A stretch of 64,000 nt of DNA from an uncultured Acetatifactor sp. (lineage in GTDB: Bacteria; Bacillota; Clostridia; Lachnospirales; Lachnospiraceae), in assembly GCA_947625475.1 (NCBI GenBank), contig CANQOL010000015.1:1-64000 (forward strand), in the 5' to 3' direction. Shown one piece after another: positions 35,878 through 45,777 of the stretch. The notes under the pieces were generated by a model. It worked only from the letters and a program-made list of their open reading frames with translations, was not told where the DNA came from and made no database searches. The number at the start of each line of letters is the position of its first letter. Position 1 is the stretch's first letter. The position numbers and the translations under genes were made by a program.

Positions 35878-36300
35878 TTACTCCCCCGCTCCGCAGCCGG
35901 GCTCTCCCTCAGCGCCGGCCTCCCCCGCGTCCCTTTGGCGGGCTCTGTCGTCTGCCATCACATCGTCGATCTTCCTGGACATATTCACACCGTACTCGAT
36001 GGACTGATCCATGATAAAGGTGATGGCAGGCGTGTTGCGCAGATTGACCTCCCTGGCCAGGCGGGAGCGGATAAATCCCTCCGCGCTGCGAAGCCCCTCG
36101 TAGGTGGCCTTCCTGGCCTGCTCGTCTCCCAGCACACTGATCCACGCCTTGCAGCTCTTCAGATCCGGCGCCACCTCCACGGCCACCACGCTGGTAAAGG
36201 GGCTGATCCGGGGATCCTTGATCTCCCCCCGGATGGTCTGGGCCAGCACCCTCTGCACCTCCCCGTTGATGCGGGTATTCTTGATACTGTTCTTCCTCAT
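35878..36300 (-). CDS. rbfA: 30S ribosome-binding factor A
   Basis: A 140-residue RbfA. RINGEVQRVLAQTIRGEIKDPRI near the start and the KH-type core with LRNTPAITFIMDQSIEYGVNM are diagnostic. A C-terminal acidic, low-complexity tail follows residue 120. It assists 16S rRNA 5'-end maturation. It lies 37 bp downstream of infB. Confidence 0.94.
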   Translation of the reverse strand: MRKNSIKNTRINGEVQRVLAQTIRGEIKDPRISPFTSVVAVEVAPDLKSCKAWISVLGDEQARKATYEGLRSAEGFIRSRLAREVNLRNTPAITFIMDQSIEYGVNMSRKIDDVMADDRARQRDAGEAGAEGEPGCGAGE

Positions 36301-36337
36301 AAGCTCACGCTCACCTGTTCTTTCCCGGCTCCGCCGA

Positions 36338-39300
36338 TCACCTGGGCACCTCCACCATGACGTAAGCCTCCACGATATCCAGCTCCTGCATCTGGTCGTA
36401 GCCCTCGAACACCAGGCCGCACTCGAAGCCCGCCTTCACTTCCTTCACATCGTCCTTGAAACGCTTTAAGGAGGCCAGCGCGCCCTCGTAGATCTGCTTT
36501 CCCTCCCGGGTAATACGGATCTTGCAGTCCCTCTGGATCACGCCGTCCAGCACATAGGAGCCGGCGATATTTCCCACCGCGGAAGCCTTGAAGATCTGGC
36601 GCACCTCCGCGTGGCCGATGACCTTTTCCTCGTAGATGGGATCCAGCATGCCCTTCATGGCCGCCTCGATATCCTCGATGGCCTGATAGATCACCTTGTA
36701 GAGCCGGATGTCCACATTCTCCCGCTCCGCGGTGGCCTTGGCCAGAGCGTCCGTCTTCACATTGAAGCCGATGATGATCGCGTTGGAGGCTCCCGCCAGC
36801 ATCACGTCGGACTCGTTGATGGCTCCCACGCCGCCGTGGATACACTTCACCACCACTTCCTCGTTGCTCAGCTTCAGCAGGGACTGCTTCACCGCCTCCA
36901 CGCTGCCCTGTACGTCCGCCTTTACGATCAGGTTCAGCTCCTTCAGGCTGCCCTCCTGAATCTGTGAGAACAGATCGTCCAGGGACATTCTGGACTTTGT
37001 CTCCTCTATCATCTTTTCCTTATTCTGCGCCAAATATGTCTCTGCGTAGGATTTTGCGGTCTTGTCGCTGTCGTGGGCGATGAACACCTCGCCCGCGCCG
37101 GGCACGTCGGAGAGACCTAAGATTTCCACCGGAGTGGAGGGCGCAGCCTCCTTAACCCGTCTGCCCTTGTCGTCGATCATGGCTCTCACCTTGCCGTGAG
37201 CGGCCCCCGCGGAAATGAAATCCCCCACCCGCAGAGTGCCCTTCTGAACCAGCACGGTGGCCACGGGGCCGCGGCCTTTGTCCAGCTCGGCCTCAATGAC
37301 CAGACCTCTGGCCCGTCTGTTGGGATTGGCCTTCAGCTCCAGAATATCCGCCGTCAGCAGGATCATCTCCAGCATCTGCTCAATCCCCTCGCCTGTCTTG
37401 GCGGAAACGGGGGCAAACACGGTGCTGCCGCCCCACTCTTCGCTGATCAGACCGTACTCGGTCAGCTGCTGCTTCACCTTATCCACGTTGGCCGCAGGCT
37501 TGTCGATCTTGTTCACCGCCACGATGATCTCGATCCCGGCCGCCTTGGCATGGTTGATGGCCTCAACGGTCTGGGGCATCACGCCGTCGTCCGCGGCCAC
37601 CACCAAAACGGCAATATCCGTGGCGTTGGCGCCGCGCATACGCATGGCGGTGAACGCCTCATGGCCCGGGGTGTCCAGGAAGGTGATGGTGCGTCCCTTT
37701 ATACCCACCGTGTAGGCGCCGATATGCTGCGTAATGCCGCCGGCCTCCTTTTCGGTCACATTGGTCTTGCGGATCGCGTCCAGCAGGGAGGTCTTGCCGT
37801 GGTCCACGTGGCCCATCACACAGATCACGGGCGGCCTCTCCACCAAATCCTCCTGCTTTTCCTCGTCCTCCCGCAGAAGCTCCTCGATCACATCCACCTT
37901 TTCCTCCTTCTCACAGAGGATTTCGTACTCCATGGCGATGTTCTCCGCTTCCTCGTAGGAGATCTCCTGGTTGACCGTGACGATCTTCCCCTCCAGGAAG
38001 AGCTTCTTTACAATCACGGAGGGCTGCAGCTTCATCTTGTCGGCCAGTTCCTTGATCGTGATGGTCTCAGGCAGCACGATCACCTTGATAGCTTCCTCCG
38101 CCGCTTCCTCCTTCTTCTTCTCCGGCTTTATGAAGCGTCCCGGCTTTGCCGCGCGGGCCTCCTCCTCATAGATATAATCCTTGCGGTTTCTCTTGTCCTT
38201 CTCCTGGCTGATGCGCCTTTTCTCTTCCTCCCTGTGCTTCTCCGAATCCTTGCCGGCAGGCGTCTCCGCGGCAAAGCTCTTGCCGCCCTGCTGCTGGCCC
38301 CGGAAACGGTCTCCCTGGCCGCCGCGCCCGTCCCGGCCCTGGCCGCCGAAGGGTCTCCCTCCGGGCGCGCCGGGTCCTCTGCGGTCCCCCTGGCCGCCGG
38401 AAAAGCCGCCCCTGCCCTGGCCGGGCCTGGCGCTGCCTGCGCCTCCCCTTCCCTGGGATCTTTCGCCTGTCTGGCCGCCCTGGCGCGCGCCCCCTCTGTC
38501 GCCGTAAGCGGGCCTGTCGCCGTAGCTGCCTCTCTCGCCCCGGGCCGGCCTGTCGCCGTAGCCGCCTCTCTCCCCGGAGAAGGATCTGCCGGGGTAGCTA
38601 CCCTGGGGCCTGTCAGAGGAATAGCTTCTCTCCGGCGCCCTGCCCTGGCCCCGATCCTGACGTCTCTCGCCGGATCCCTCCGGTCTGCGCTCCGGCCTGC
38701 CCTCCTGGCGGGGTCTCGTCTCCGCGCCCTGAGTGGGAGGGATTTGTGCCTGGGGCGTTCCCTGGGGCCTGGTATCCTCGGGACGTGCCGCCTGAGGCGC
38801 CCCCTGCGCCTGCTCCGCCGGGGCGGGCTTCGGCTTAGGCTGCGGCCTGGAGGTCACCATCTGCACACTGGGAGTGGGTGAAGGCGGGGTCAAAGGCTTG
38901 ATAGGGCCCCGTACCGGCTGCTGGGCCTGTTTTCCCTGAGGCCCCCGGTATCCGCCCTGGCCGCCTGCGCCCGGTCTCGGCCTCTGTCCCTGCATCTTGG
39001 AATTCTGGGGATTGCTGATGAATATGATGGTCTTCTTCTTTTTGGGAGGATTCTGAGGCGCGCCTGCCCTGGGAGCCTCCTGCCTGGGGGCCTCCTTCTT
39101 CGACGTCTCCTGCTTATGCGTCTCCTGTGCCTGAGCGCTGCCCCCGGCCTGCTCTCCCCCGGGCTGGCCTTTTGCCCCCTCCCTGGTTTCTGCCTCGATC
39201 GTGTCCTGTCTCTTCTCTTCCAACTGTACTTCTCCTTTTCCGCCAAACGCCTTGCGCACCAGCTCAACGGCCGCATCCTCTAAAGAGCTCTGCGGGGCTT

Positions 39301-39394
39301 TTGCCTCGATTCCATTTTTTTGTAAAAAGCCGATTACATCCTTGCTCTGTTTCCCGACTTCCTTTGCCAGTTCGTGTACCTTCATCTTCGCCAT
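36338..39394 (-). CDS. infB: Translation initiation factor IF-2
   Basis: About 1018 residues from ATG at 39394 with GGAGGTAG upstream. The N-terminal IF2N domain ([21 protein letters not shown]) is followed by a long Pro/Gln/Gly/Arg-rich linker (about 60-400) and a second IF2N. The G domain has [20 protein letters not shown] and NKIDKP. Domains II-IV complete the protein. It brings initiator tRNA to the 30S subunit. The linker contains many GGYGDRP-type repeats, longer than in most relatives. Confidence 0.97.
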   Translation of the reverse strand: MAKMKVHELAKEVGKQSKDVIGFLQKNGIEAKAPQSSLEDAAVELVRKAFGGKGEVQLEEKRQDTIEAETREGAKGQPGGEQAGGSAQAQETHKQETSKKEAPRQEAPRAGAPQNPPKKKKTIIFISNPQNSKMQGQRPRPGAGGQGGYRGPQGKQAQQPVRGPIKPLTPPSPTPSVQMVTSRPQPKPKPAPAEQAQGAPQAARPEDTRPQGTPQAQIPPTQGAETRPRQEGRPERRPEGSGERRQDRGQGRAPERSYSSDRPQGSYPGRSFSGERGGYGDRPARGERGSYGDRPAYGDRGGARQGGQTGERSQGRGGAGSARPGQGRGGFSGGQGDRRGPGAPGGRPFGGQGRDGRGGQGDRFRGQQQGGKSFAAETPAGKDSEKHREEEKRRISQEKDKRNRKDYIYEEEARAAKPGRFIKPEKKKEEAAEEAIKVIVLPETITIKELADKMKLQPSVIVKKLFLEGKIVTVNQEISYEEAENIAMEYEILCEKEEKVDVIEELLREDEEKQEDLVERPPVICVMGHVDHGKTSLLDAIRKTNVTEKEAGGITQHIGAYTVGIKGRTITFLDTPGHEAFTAMRMRGANATDIAVLVVAADDGVMPQTVEAINHAKAAGIEIIVAVNKIDKPAANVDKVKQQLTEYGLISEEWGGSTVFAPVSAKTGEGIEQMLEMILLTADILELKANPNRRARGLVIEAELDKGRGPVATVLVQKGTLRVGDFISAGAAHGKVRAMIDDKGRRVKEAAPSTPVEILGLSDVPGAGEVFIAHDSDKTAKSYAETYLAQNKEKMIEETKSRMSLDDLFSQIQEGSLKELNLIVKADVQGSVEAVKQSLLKLSNEEVVVKCIHGGVGAINESDVMLAGASNAIIIGFNVKTDALAKATAERENVDIRLYKVIYQAIEDIEAAMKGMLDPIYEEKVIGHAEVRQIFKASAVGNIAGSYVLDGVIQRDCKIRITREGKQIYEGALASLKRFKDDVKEVKAGFECGLVFEGYDQMQELDIVEAYVMVEVPR

Positions 39395-39399
39395 GCCCG

Positions 39400-39732
39400 C
39401 TACCTCCATTCAACCTTTCCCTCAGCGTCCGCATCCAATGCCTTCCGAATCGCCTGTGCCAGACCTGCATCGCAGACCGCCAGGGAGGATCGCGCCTCCT
39501 TGCCGATGGCCCCTCCCAGGGCTTCCTTCCCGCCGTACAGGCAGATCGGGACCCCGTAGTAGGAGCATTTATCGGTAAACAGCTTTCTGGTATTCTCCGA
39601 CGCATCCTTCGCCACGATAACGAGCATCGCCGAACCGTCCTTAACCGCACCCTGTGTCTGAAACTCTCCGCTCGCCACATTGTGTCCTCTGGCCGCCAGC
39701 CCGAGGAGAGATAATACTCTACTTTGACTCAA
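39400..39732 (-). CDS. ylxQ: L7Ae/L30e/S12e-family ribosomal-like protein (YlxQ)
   Basis: About 110 residues from a TTG at 39732 with AAGGAG nine bases upstream; an ATG at 39762 would overlap the previous gene by 44 bp. [20 protein letters not shown] is the typical N-terminus, and the L7Ae fold supplies kink-turn RNA binding. Its start overlaps the end of rnpM. Position in rnpM-ylxQ-infB is the classical one. Confidence 0.88.
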   Translation of the reverse strand: MSQSRVLSLLGLAARGHNVASGEFQTQGAVKDGSAMLVIVAKDASENTRKLFTDKCSYYGVPICLYGGKEALGGAIGKEARSSLAVCDAGLAQAIRKALDADAEGKVEWR

Positions 39733-39988
39733 TCTCTTCAAACTCCTTATCCAAAGCGTCATACACTTCCTCAGGGATGCTCATCTTGAAGGAGCGCTCC
39801 AGTCCCTTGTTCCTGCGGGCCTTCCGCAAACATTCTTTCTGTAAACAAAGATATGCGCCTCTCCCGTTCTTTTTTCCTGTCGCATCCAGGCAGATCTGAC
39901 CGTCCGCGGTCTTAAGCACCCGCAGCATCTCTTTTTTGCTCTTCATCTCGCCGCAGCCGATACACTGCCTCAAAGGGATCTTTTTCAA
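39719..39988 (-). CDS. rnpM: RnpM (YlxR), RNase P modulator
   Basis: An 89-residue YlxR-family protein. PLRQCIGCGEMKSKKEMLRVL and GKKNGRGAYLCLQKECLRKA are family signatures. The Bacillus homologue binds the RNase P RNA and lowers its activity. It overlaps the nusA stop by 4 bp. Confidence 0.93.
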   Translation of the reverse strand: MKKIPLRQCIGCGEMKSKKEMLRVLKTADGQICLDATGKKNGRGAYLCLQKECLRKARRNKGLERSFKMSIPEEVYDALDKEFEEIESK

Positions 39989-41274
39989 TCTGCCTCACCC
40001 TCCCGGCCGGGATCCGGGGCAGCTGCATCCTCCTGAGCCTCATACTCCGAATCCTGATATTCCCGGTCCGCGTACTCCCCGTCCCGGTATTCGCCTTCCC
40101 GGTATTCGCCTTCCCGGTATTCCCCGTCCTGATATTCCTCCCGGTACCCGTCCTCGTACTCTCCGTCCTCGTACTCCCCGTCCTCATCGTCCAGATAGTC
40201 CTCATAGCGGAAGCCCGGGGCATCCTTCGCCTGGGTCTCGGACTTGATGTCAATCTTGTAGCCGGTGAGGCGGGCCGCCAGGCGGGCGTTCTGCCCCTCC
40301 TTGCCGATGGCCAGGGAGAGCTGGTAATCCGGCACCACCACCTTGGCGGTCTTCTCGTCCGGATCGGCAAACACCGCCACGATCTTGGCCGGAGAAAGTG
40401 CGTTCTGGATCAGGTTGCCGGGGTTCTCGTCCCAGTTGATAATATCAATCTTCTCGCCCCGCAGCTCATCCACGATGGCGTTCACTCTGGCCCCGTTGAT
40501 CCCCACGCAGGCTCCCACGGCGTCCACATTGGGATTGTGGGAGCAGACGGCGATCTTGGTCCTGCTGCCGGCCTCCCTGGCGATCCCCATAATCTCCACG
40601 GTGCCGTCCTTGATCTCCGTCACCTCAGACTCGAACAGCCTCTTCACCAGATCCTTGTGGGTGCGGCTCACGCTGATGCTGGGCCCCTTGGAGGTGGCCT
40701 CCACCTTCAGGATGAACACCTTGATCCTGTCAGTTGGGCGGAACACCTCGCCCCTCACCTGCTCCTTCTCCGGCAGGATTGCGTCCACCTTCCCCAGGTT
40801 GATGCTGATATTTCTTCCTATATAGCGCTGTACCACGCCGGTGATCACATCCCGCTCCTTCTGGTGGTACTGATTGTAAATGACGTTCCTCTCCTCCTCG
40901 CGGATCTTCTGCAGGATCACGCTCTTGGCGTTCTGGGCGGCGATACGGCTGAACTCCCTGGATCTGACCTCCACATCCAGGACGTCTCCCACCTGGGCCA
41001 TCTCGGAGATCTCCCGGGCGTCCTTCAAGGCGATCTGCGTGACGGAATCCGAAACCTCTCCGTCCTCCACCACCTCGCGCTGGGAATAGCACCGGAAGTC
41101 ACCGGTCTCCCTGTCGATCTCCACTCTGACGTTGTCCACCTTTCTCTCTCCCCGTCCAAAGTGCTTATCGTAGGCTGTCACCAGAGAATTCTCGATGGCC
41201 TCAAAGAGAGTCTCCTTGCTGATCTCCTTCTCCTTCTCCAGCTGATCCAGCGCCTCCATCAATTCCTTGTTCAT
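39985..41274 (-). CDS. nusA: Transcription termination/antitermination factor NusA with acidic tyrosine-rich tail
   Basis: About 429 residues from ATG at 41274 with GGAGGAAAGGG upstream. It has the N-terminal RNA-polymerase domain (1-130), S1 (about 135-205) and two KH domains (SRTKIAVCSHNPNVDAVGAC; LSLAIGKEGQNARLAA). About 75 residues after KH2 form an acidic tail of near-repeats such as EYREGEYRDGEY, rather than a proteobacterial AR domain. The factor modulates pausing and termination. It follows rimP and precedes rnpM. Confidence 0.95.
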   Translation of the reverse strand: MNKELMEALDQLEKEKEISKETLFEAIENSLVTAYDKHFGRGERKVDNVRVEIDRETGDFRCYSQREVVEDGEVSDSVTQIALKDAREISEMAQVGDVLDVEVRSREFSRIAAQNAKSVILQKIREEERNVIYNQYHQKERDVITGVVQRYIGRNISINLGKVDAILPEKEQVRGEVFRPTDRIKVFILKVEATSKGPSISVSRTHKDLVKRLFESEVTEIKDGTVEIMGIAREAGSRTKIAVCSHNPNVDAVGACVGINGARVNAIVDELRGEKIDIINWDENPGNLIQNALSPAKIVAVFADPDEKTAKVVVPDYQLSLAIGKEGQNARLAARLTGYKIDIKSETQAKDAPGFRYEDYLDDEDGEYEDGEYEDGYREEYQDGEYREGEYREGEYRDGEYADREYQDSEYEAQEDAAAPDPGREGEAD

Positions 41275-41326
41275 TTTCCCTTTCCTCCATTCTGCCCATC
41301 CTGCAGGCGTATCCAAAAATTGTTCT

Positions 41327-41791
41327 CTAAAAATCCAAAGCGAGCCTTACGACGGCGATCTCACTGCGGGGGAATTTCCTCTCCCCCTGCTGTGTCAAAA
41401 GAGTGACCGTCTCCCCGTCAAAGCCCTGCAGCACACCCTCAAACTCCCTGCCGCCGTCCGCGGGCTTATAGAGCTTAAGCTCCACCTGCCTGCCAAGGCT
41501 TTTGGCGAAATGCCGGTCCTTTTTCAGCGCCCGTCCCAGCCCCGGGCTGCTCACCTCCAGAATGTAAGCATCCGGTATAAAATCCTCCCTGTCCAGTTCG
41601 TCGGACAGGGCCCTGCTGACCGCCTCACAGTCGCCGATGCTCACTCCCTGGGGCTTGTCAATATAGGCCCTCAGATAGTAATCGTTCCCCTCCTTCACAT
41701 ACTCCACATCGTAGATCTCCACCCCGTTTTTCTGTGCGATGGGAAGCAGCAGGCTCTCGGTCCTTGCCGCGTAGTCTTCTCTTCTGGACAT
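41327..41791 (-). CDS. rimP: Ribosome maturation factor RimP
   Basis: About 154 residues from an ATG at 41791 (GAGAGG upstream). ILEVSSPGLGRALKKDRHFAKSLGR is the hallmark of the family, and the C-terminal SH3-like domain has GVLQGFDGETVTL. It is needed for 30S assembly. It is first in the rimP-nusA-rnpM-ylxQ-infB-rbfA operon behind a consensus promoter. Confidence 0.95.
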   Translation of the reverse strand: MSRREDYAARTESLLLPIAQKNGVEIYDVEYVKEGNDYYLRAYIDKPQGVSIGDCEAVSRALSDELDREDFIPDAYILEVSSPGLGRALKKDRHFAKSLGRQVELKLYKPADGGREFEGVLQGFDGETVTLLTQQGERKFPRSEIAVVRLALDF

Positions 41792-41865
41792 CCTCTCACC
41801 CTTCCGTCCCGCCGGCCTGTACCCCGGCCGTACCCGGCGCGCAAAAACGCCCCGGGATATAAGAA

Positions 41866-41887
41866 AGAGTGGAACGAATTCCACTCT
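41866..41887 (-). promoter_or_regulatory. UUCG-capped hairpin in the rimP-nusA leader
   Basis: On the minus strand AGAGTGGAA-TTCG-TTCCACTCT forms a perfect 9-bp stem with a stable UUCG tetraloop, followed by TTCTTAT. It lies between the promoter (start near 41910) and rimP. It may be an attenuator subject to NusA or a stabilising 5' structure. Confidence 0.55.
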
Positions 41888-41916
41888 CATTCTGTCATCC
41901 TCTATAATTCTTTGAC

Positions 41917-41945
41917 ATTATATCCCTTTTACGGGAGATTGTCAA
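41917..41945 (-). promoter_or_regulatory. Consensus promoter of the rimP-nusA-infB operon
   Basis: Perfect TTGACA (41945-41940), a 17-bp spacer and perfect TATAAT (41922-41917) on the minus strand. The -35 overlaps the last codons of sigK. Confidence 0.85.
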
Positions 41946-42574
41946 GAAAGAAATTTATCCCGCAGCTTCTTCAGGGCTTTTTTTTCCAGACGGCTCACAT
42001 AACTGCGGGAGATTCCCAGACGCTTCCCGATCTCGCTCTGGGTTACCTCCCGGCCCCCTCCCAGGCCGTAGCGCAGGATCAGGATTTCCCTCTCCCGGGG
42101 GGTCAGGCACTCCCCCAGCAGTTCCAGGAGCCTTCTCACATTGCCGTCCCTCTCCAGCCGCTCCACGATGTCGGTCTGCTGCTGTTCGATCACATCCACC
42201 AGACGGATCTCATTGCCCTCCTTATCCTGCCCGATGGGCTCATAGAGGGAAATGTCCCTGGCAGTCTTCTTTTTGCTGCGAAGCAGCATCAGCAGTTCAT
42301 TGTCGATACACCGGCAGGCGTAGGTAGCCAGCCGTCCCTTGCCCGCGTCAAAGGTATCTATGGCCTTTATCAGTCCGATACAGCCTATGGATATCAGGTC
42401 CTCCATATCCTCATTGACATTCTGATACTTCTTCGCCACGTGGGCCACCAGCCGCAGATTGTGCTCAATGAGGACATCCTTCGCCTCCTTTGCCTGGACA
42501 TGATCCCCCTCCCTGAGGGCCTTGATATAATGGGCCTCCTCCTGAGGGGTCAGGGGATTTTCAAAGGTTTTCAA
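41942..42574 (-). CDS. sigK: RNA polymerase sporulation sigma factor SigK, uninterrupted and without pro-sequence
   Basis: A 210-residue sigma-70-family factor. It has region 2 with LVAHVAKKYQNVNEDMEDLISIGCIGLIKAIDTFD (given in parts: LVAHVAKKY, DLISIGCIGLIKAI) and RLATYACRCIDNE, and region 4 with an HTH SEIGKRLGISRSYVSRLEKKA. SLYEPIGQDKEGNEI is typical of SigK. It starts MKTFENPLTPQEE, so there is no long hydrophobic pro-peptide as in Bacillus, and no skin element splits the gene. Late mother-cell sporulation genes are the expected regulon. A related factor such as SigE is less likely. Confidence 0.87.
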   Translation of the reverse strand: MKTFENPLTPQEEAHYIKALREGDHVQAKEAKDVLIEHNLRLVAHVAKKYQNVNEDMEDLISIGCIGLIKAIDTFDAGKGRLATYACRCIDNELLMLLRSKKKTARDISLYEPIGQDKEGNEIRLVDVIEQQQTDIVERLERDGNVRRLLELLGECLTPREREILILRYGLGGGREVTQSEIGKRLGISRSYVSRLEKKALKKLRDKFLS

Positions 42575-42632
42575 TCGAGACCTCCGTCAGCGTCTTTACC
42601 TCTATCTTATGAGGTTGGGACACCGCCGGTGC

Positions 42633-43781
42633 TTATCTCAAAAATCCCGCCATCACATAGTTGCTCAGATCAAGCCCCCTGGCAGTCAGGCGCAAAAACC
42701 TCCCCCCGCCCCCAGGCGGCTCTTCCCCTGACCACTCCAAAAGCCCTTCCCCGACGAATTTCTCTATCACATCCCCGTAGACAGCCTCCAGCTCCCGGCC
42801 GAACTGGGCGGCAAAACACCGCTCTGAGACCCCCTCCGTGAGACGCAGGCCCAGGAACATAAATTCCTCCCTCTGATCCTTTTGGGAGAGCCGCTGAACC
42901 TGCTCCCGCACCCCCAAAGGGTCCCTGCAGTATGCCTCAAGATCCCTTCCGTTGGAAAAGCGCACATTGGAGATCAGGGAGGCGGCGCCGATCCCAAAGC
43001 CCGCGTAGTCCCGCCGGATCCAATAGCCCACATTGTGACGGCAGCAAAACCCCTCCCGGGCATAGTTGGAGATCTCATAGCGCCGGTAGCCCTGCGCCTC
43101 CAGATAGGCGCCGGTAAACTCATACATCTCCCGGTCCGTATCCTCGTCCGCCGGCTCCAGCTCCCCCCGGCGGTACATCTCATAAAAGGGCGTCCCTTCC
43201 TCCAGGATCAGGCTGTAGGCGGAGATGTGCTCCGGGGGCGGGGTCAGCCCCGTCACATAGCGCAGGGTCCCCCGCCAGCTCTCCGGGCTCTGCCCCGGCA
43301 GAGCGCTCATCAAATCCACATTGATGTTGGAAAAGCCCGCCTCCCTGGCCAGCCGGTAGGTTTCCTCAAACCGGGCCCTGTCGTGGATCCGGCCCAGCAG
43401 CGCCAGCTCACTGTCCCAGGCGGACTGCAGGCCGATGCTCAGCCGGTTGATCCCCGCGCCGGCATAGAGGGCGAGACTCTCCCCCGTGACGGTGCCCGGA
43501 TTGACCTCCAGGGTCACCTCCGCCCCCTCCTGGAGCGCATAAAAGGCGCGCACAGCCTCCATCAGGCGCCGGATCCAGACCGCGTCCACCGCGCTGGGCG
43601 TCCCTCCGCCGATAAAAACCGAGCACACCTTTCTCCCCGCATATTCCCCGCTCCTGCCGGACAGCTCCCCCAGCAGCGCCCCCAGATAAGCCTCCTGGGT
43701 CTTTTTGTCCGCCGGGCCTGAGAGGAAATCGCAATACAGGCACTTGCGCACGCAGAAGGGGATGTGCAGATAAATCTCCAT
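42633..43781 (-). CDS. hemW: HemW-like radical SAM protein (heme chaperone family)
   Basis: About 382 residues from ATG at 43781; a start 21-33 bp further upstream is possible. The CVRKCLYC motif (CxxxCxxC) near residue 10 binds the 4Fe-4S cluster, FIGGGTPSA and EVNPGT follow, and the C-terminal HemN domain is present. HemW lacks coproporphyrinogen oxidase activity and carries heme; older names are oxygen-independent coproporphyrinogen oxidase. It lies downstream of lepA, as in Bacillus. Confidence 0.92.
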   Translation of the reverse strand: MEIYLHIPFCVRKCLYCDFLSGPADKKTQEAYLGALLGELSGRSGEYAGRKVCSVFIGGGTPSAVDAVWIRRLMEAVRAFYALQEGAEVTLEVNPGTVTGESLALYAGAGINRLSIGLQSAWDSELALLGRIHDRARFEETYRLAREAGFSNINVDLMSALPGQSPESWRGTLRYVTGLTPPPEHISAYSLILEEGTPFYEMYRRGELEPADEDTDREMYEFTGAYLEAQGYRRYEISNYAREGFCCRHNVGYWIRRDYAGFGIGAASLISNVRFSNGRDLEAYCRDPLGVREQVQRLSQKDQREEFMFLGLRLTEGVSERCFAAQFGRELEAVYGDVIEKFVGEGLLEWSGEEPPGGGGRFLRLTARGLDLSNYVMAGFLR

Positions 43782-43839
43782 GAGTTTCTCTTCACAGTCC
43801 ATCTTAATCCCCATTCCGGAGCGCTTTGCGCGACGGGGC

Positions 43840-43944
43840 GATGAGAAATCCGCGAATGCGGTTTCTCATCTGCCATCAGGAGAATTTGCGGCGCTCCGGC
43901 ACAAATTCTCCTGTGAAAAATCAGCACATCCGTGTGATTTTCAC
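43840..43944. repeat. Array of three adjacent stem-loops between lepA and hemW
   Basis: Hairpin 1 spans 43840-43870 (GATGAGAAA with TTTCTCATC plus a CCGC/GCGG inner stem). Hairpin 2 spans 43877-43913 (perfect 12-bp CAGGAGAATTTG/CAAATTCTCCTG). Hairpin 3 spans 43913-43944 (GTGAAAA-TCA with TGATTTTCAC, one bulge). They start five bases after the lepA stop. No long T-run follows on the minus strand, so simple termination is doubtful. Confidence 0.85.
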
Positions 43945-43948
43945 ACTA

Positions 43949-45766
43949 TTATTTCCTGTCGTCCAGCTTCAGCACGCTCATAAACGCCTTCTGAGGCACC
44001 TCCACGCTTCCGATCTGGCGCATGCGTTTCTTGCCCTCCTTCTGCTTCTCCAGCAGCTTTTTCTTGCGGGTGATATCGCCGCCGTAGCACTTGGCCAGCA
44101 CGTCCTTGCGCATGGCCTTCACCGTCTCCCGGGCGATGATCTTGCCGTTCACCGCCGCCTGAATGGGGATCTCAAACAGATGCCTGGGAATCTCGTCCTT
44201 GAGCTTCTCGCACATCCTCCGGCCCCTGTCGTAAGCGCTGTCCGCGTGGACGATAAAGGAGAGCGCGTCCACCTCTTCGTGGTTGATCAGAATATCCAGC
44301 TTTACCAGCCTGGATTCCTCGTATCCCTTCAGGTCATAGTCGAAGGAGGCGTACCCCCGGGACCGGGACTTCAGAGCGTCAAAGAAATCGTATATAATCT
44401 CGTTCAGGGGCAGCTCATAGCGCAGAAGCGCCCGGTTTTCCTCGATATACTCCATCCCAAGATACCGGCCCCGCCTCTCCTGGCAGAGCTCCATGATGGG
44501 CCCGATAAACTCCGAGGTGACCATAATCTGCGCGCTGACAATGGGCTCCTCCATACAGGCAATCTCGGTGGGGTCCGGCAGATTGGAGGGATTGGTCAGA
44601 TCCATGACCTCCCCGCTCGTCCGGTGCACCTTGTAGATAACGCCGGGGGCGGTGGTTACCAGATCCAGGCCGTACTCCCTCTCCAGGCGCTCCTGGATGA
44701 TCTCCAGGTGCAGCAGTCCCAGGAAGCCGCAGCGGAATCCAAACCCCAGGGCCACAGATGTCTCCGGCTCGTAGCGCAGGGAGGCGTCGTTCAGCTGGAG
44801 CTTTTCCAGAGCGTCCCTCAGATCCGGGTACTTGGCCCCGTCCGCGGGATACATGCCGCAGAAGACCATAGAGTTGACCTTCTTGTAGCCCGGCAGTGGC
44901 TTTTCACAGGGACGCCTGTCGTCCGTGACCGTATCGCCCACCGCCGTATCCTTCACGTTCTTGATGGAAGCCGTCAGATACCCCACCATGCCGGCGCTAA
45001 GCTCCTGACAGGGGATAAACTGCCCGGCCCCGAAATATCCCACCTCCACCACCTCCGCTTTGGCGCCGGTGGCCATCATGCGGATCTGGGTCCCCTTCCT
45101 TACGGTCCCCTCCATAATCCGGCAGAAGACGATAACCCCCTTGTAGGAGTCGTAGAGCGAGTCAAAGATCAGCGCCTGAAGGGGGTTGTCCGGGCTGCCG
45201 GAGGGAGCGGGAATCTTCTTCACAATACACTCCAGCACCTGGTCGATGTTGATGCCGTTCTTGGCGGAAATCAGCGGGGCGTCCTGGGCCTCCAGACCGA
45301 TCACGTCCTCGATCTCTTCTATCACTCTCTGGGGCTGGGCGCTGGGCAGATCGATCTTGTTGATCACAGGGAACACCTCCAGATCGTGCTCCAGCGCCAG
45401 ATACACGTTGGCCAGAGTCTGGGCCTCAATGCCCTGGGCCGCGTCCACCACCAGGATGGCCCCGTCGCAGGCCGCCAGGGAGCGGCTCACCTCGTAATTA
45501 AAGTCCACATGGCCCGGCGTGTCGATCAGATTGAAGATATACTCCTGGCCGTCCCTGGCCCTGTAGACGGTCCGCACCGCCTGGGCCTTGATGGTGATCC
45601 CTCTCTCCCGCTCCAGGTCCATGTTGTCCAACACCTGGGCCTGCATCTCCCGGCTGGTCAGAAGCCCGGTCTGCTCGATGATCCGGTCCGCCAGGGTGGA
45701 TTTTCCATGGTCGATATGGGCGATAATACAAAAATTGCGGATCCTGCTCTGATCTATAGATGGCAT
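43949..45766 (-). CDS. lepA: Elongation factor 4 (LepA)
   Basis: A 605-residue translational GTPase of normal length. G motifs are [21 protein letters not shown] and NKIDLP. The LepA-specific C-terminal domain with [14 protein letters not shown] and [19 protein letters not shown] is complete. It acts on stalled or mis-translocated ribosomes. It is 12 bp downstream of the degV gene. Confidence 0.97.
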   Translation of the reverse strand: MPSIDQSRIRNFCIIAHIDHGKSTLADRIIEQTGLLTSREMQAQVLDNMDLERERGITIKAQAVRTVYRARDGQEYIFNLIDTPGHVDFNYEVSRSLAACDGAILVVDAAQGIEAQTLANVYLALEHDLEVFPVINKIDLPSAQPQRVIEEIEDVIGLEAQDAPLISAKNGINIDQVLECIVKKIPAPSGSPDNPLQALIFDSLYDSYKGVIVFCRIMEGTVRKGTQIRMMATGAKAEVVEVGYFGAGQFIPCQELSAGMVGYLTASIKNVKDTAVGDTVTDDRRPCEKPLPGYKKVNSMVFCGMYPADGAKYPDLRDALEKLQLNDASLRYEPETSVALGFGFRCGFLGLLHLEIIQERLEREYGLDLVTTAPGVIYKVHRTSGEVMDLTNPSNLPDPTEIACMEEPIVSAQIMVTSEFIGPIMELCQERRGRYLGMEYIEENRALLRYELPLNEIIYDFFDALKSRSRGYASFDYDLKGYEESRLVKLDILINHEEVDALSFIVHADSAYDRGRRMCEKLKDEIPRHLFEIPIQAAVNGKIIARETVKAMRKDVLAKCYGGDITRKKKLLEKQKEGKKRMRQIGSVEVPQKAFMSVLKLDDRK

Positions 45767-45777
45767 ACTTCTCTCTC

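Noticed and set aside
37196-38881. 561-codon plus-strand frame antisense to infB
   Set aside because: Arises from codon bias and the repeat linker of infB.
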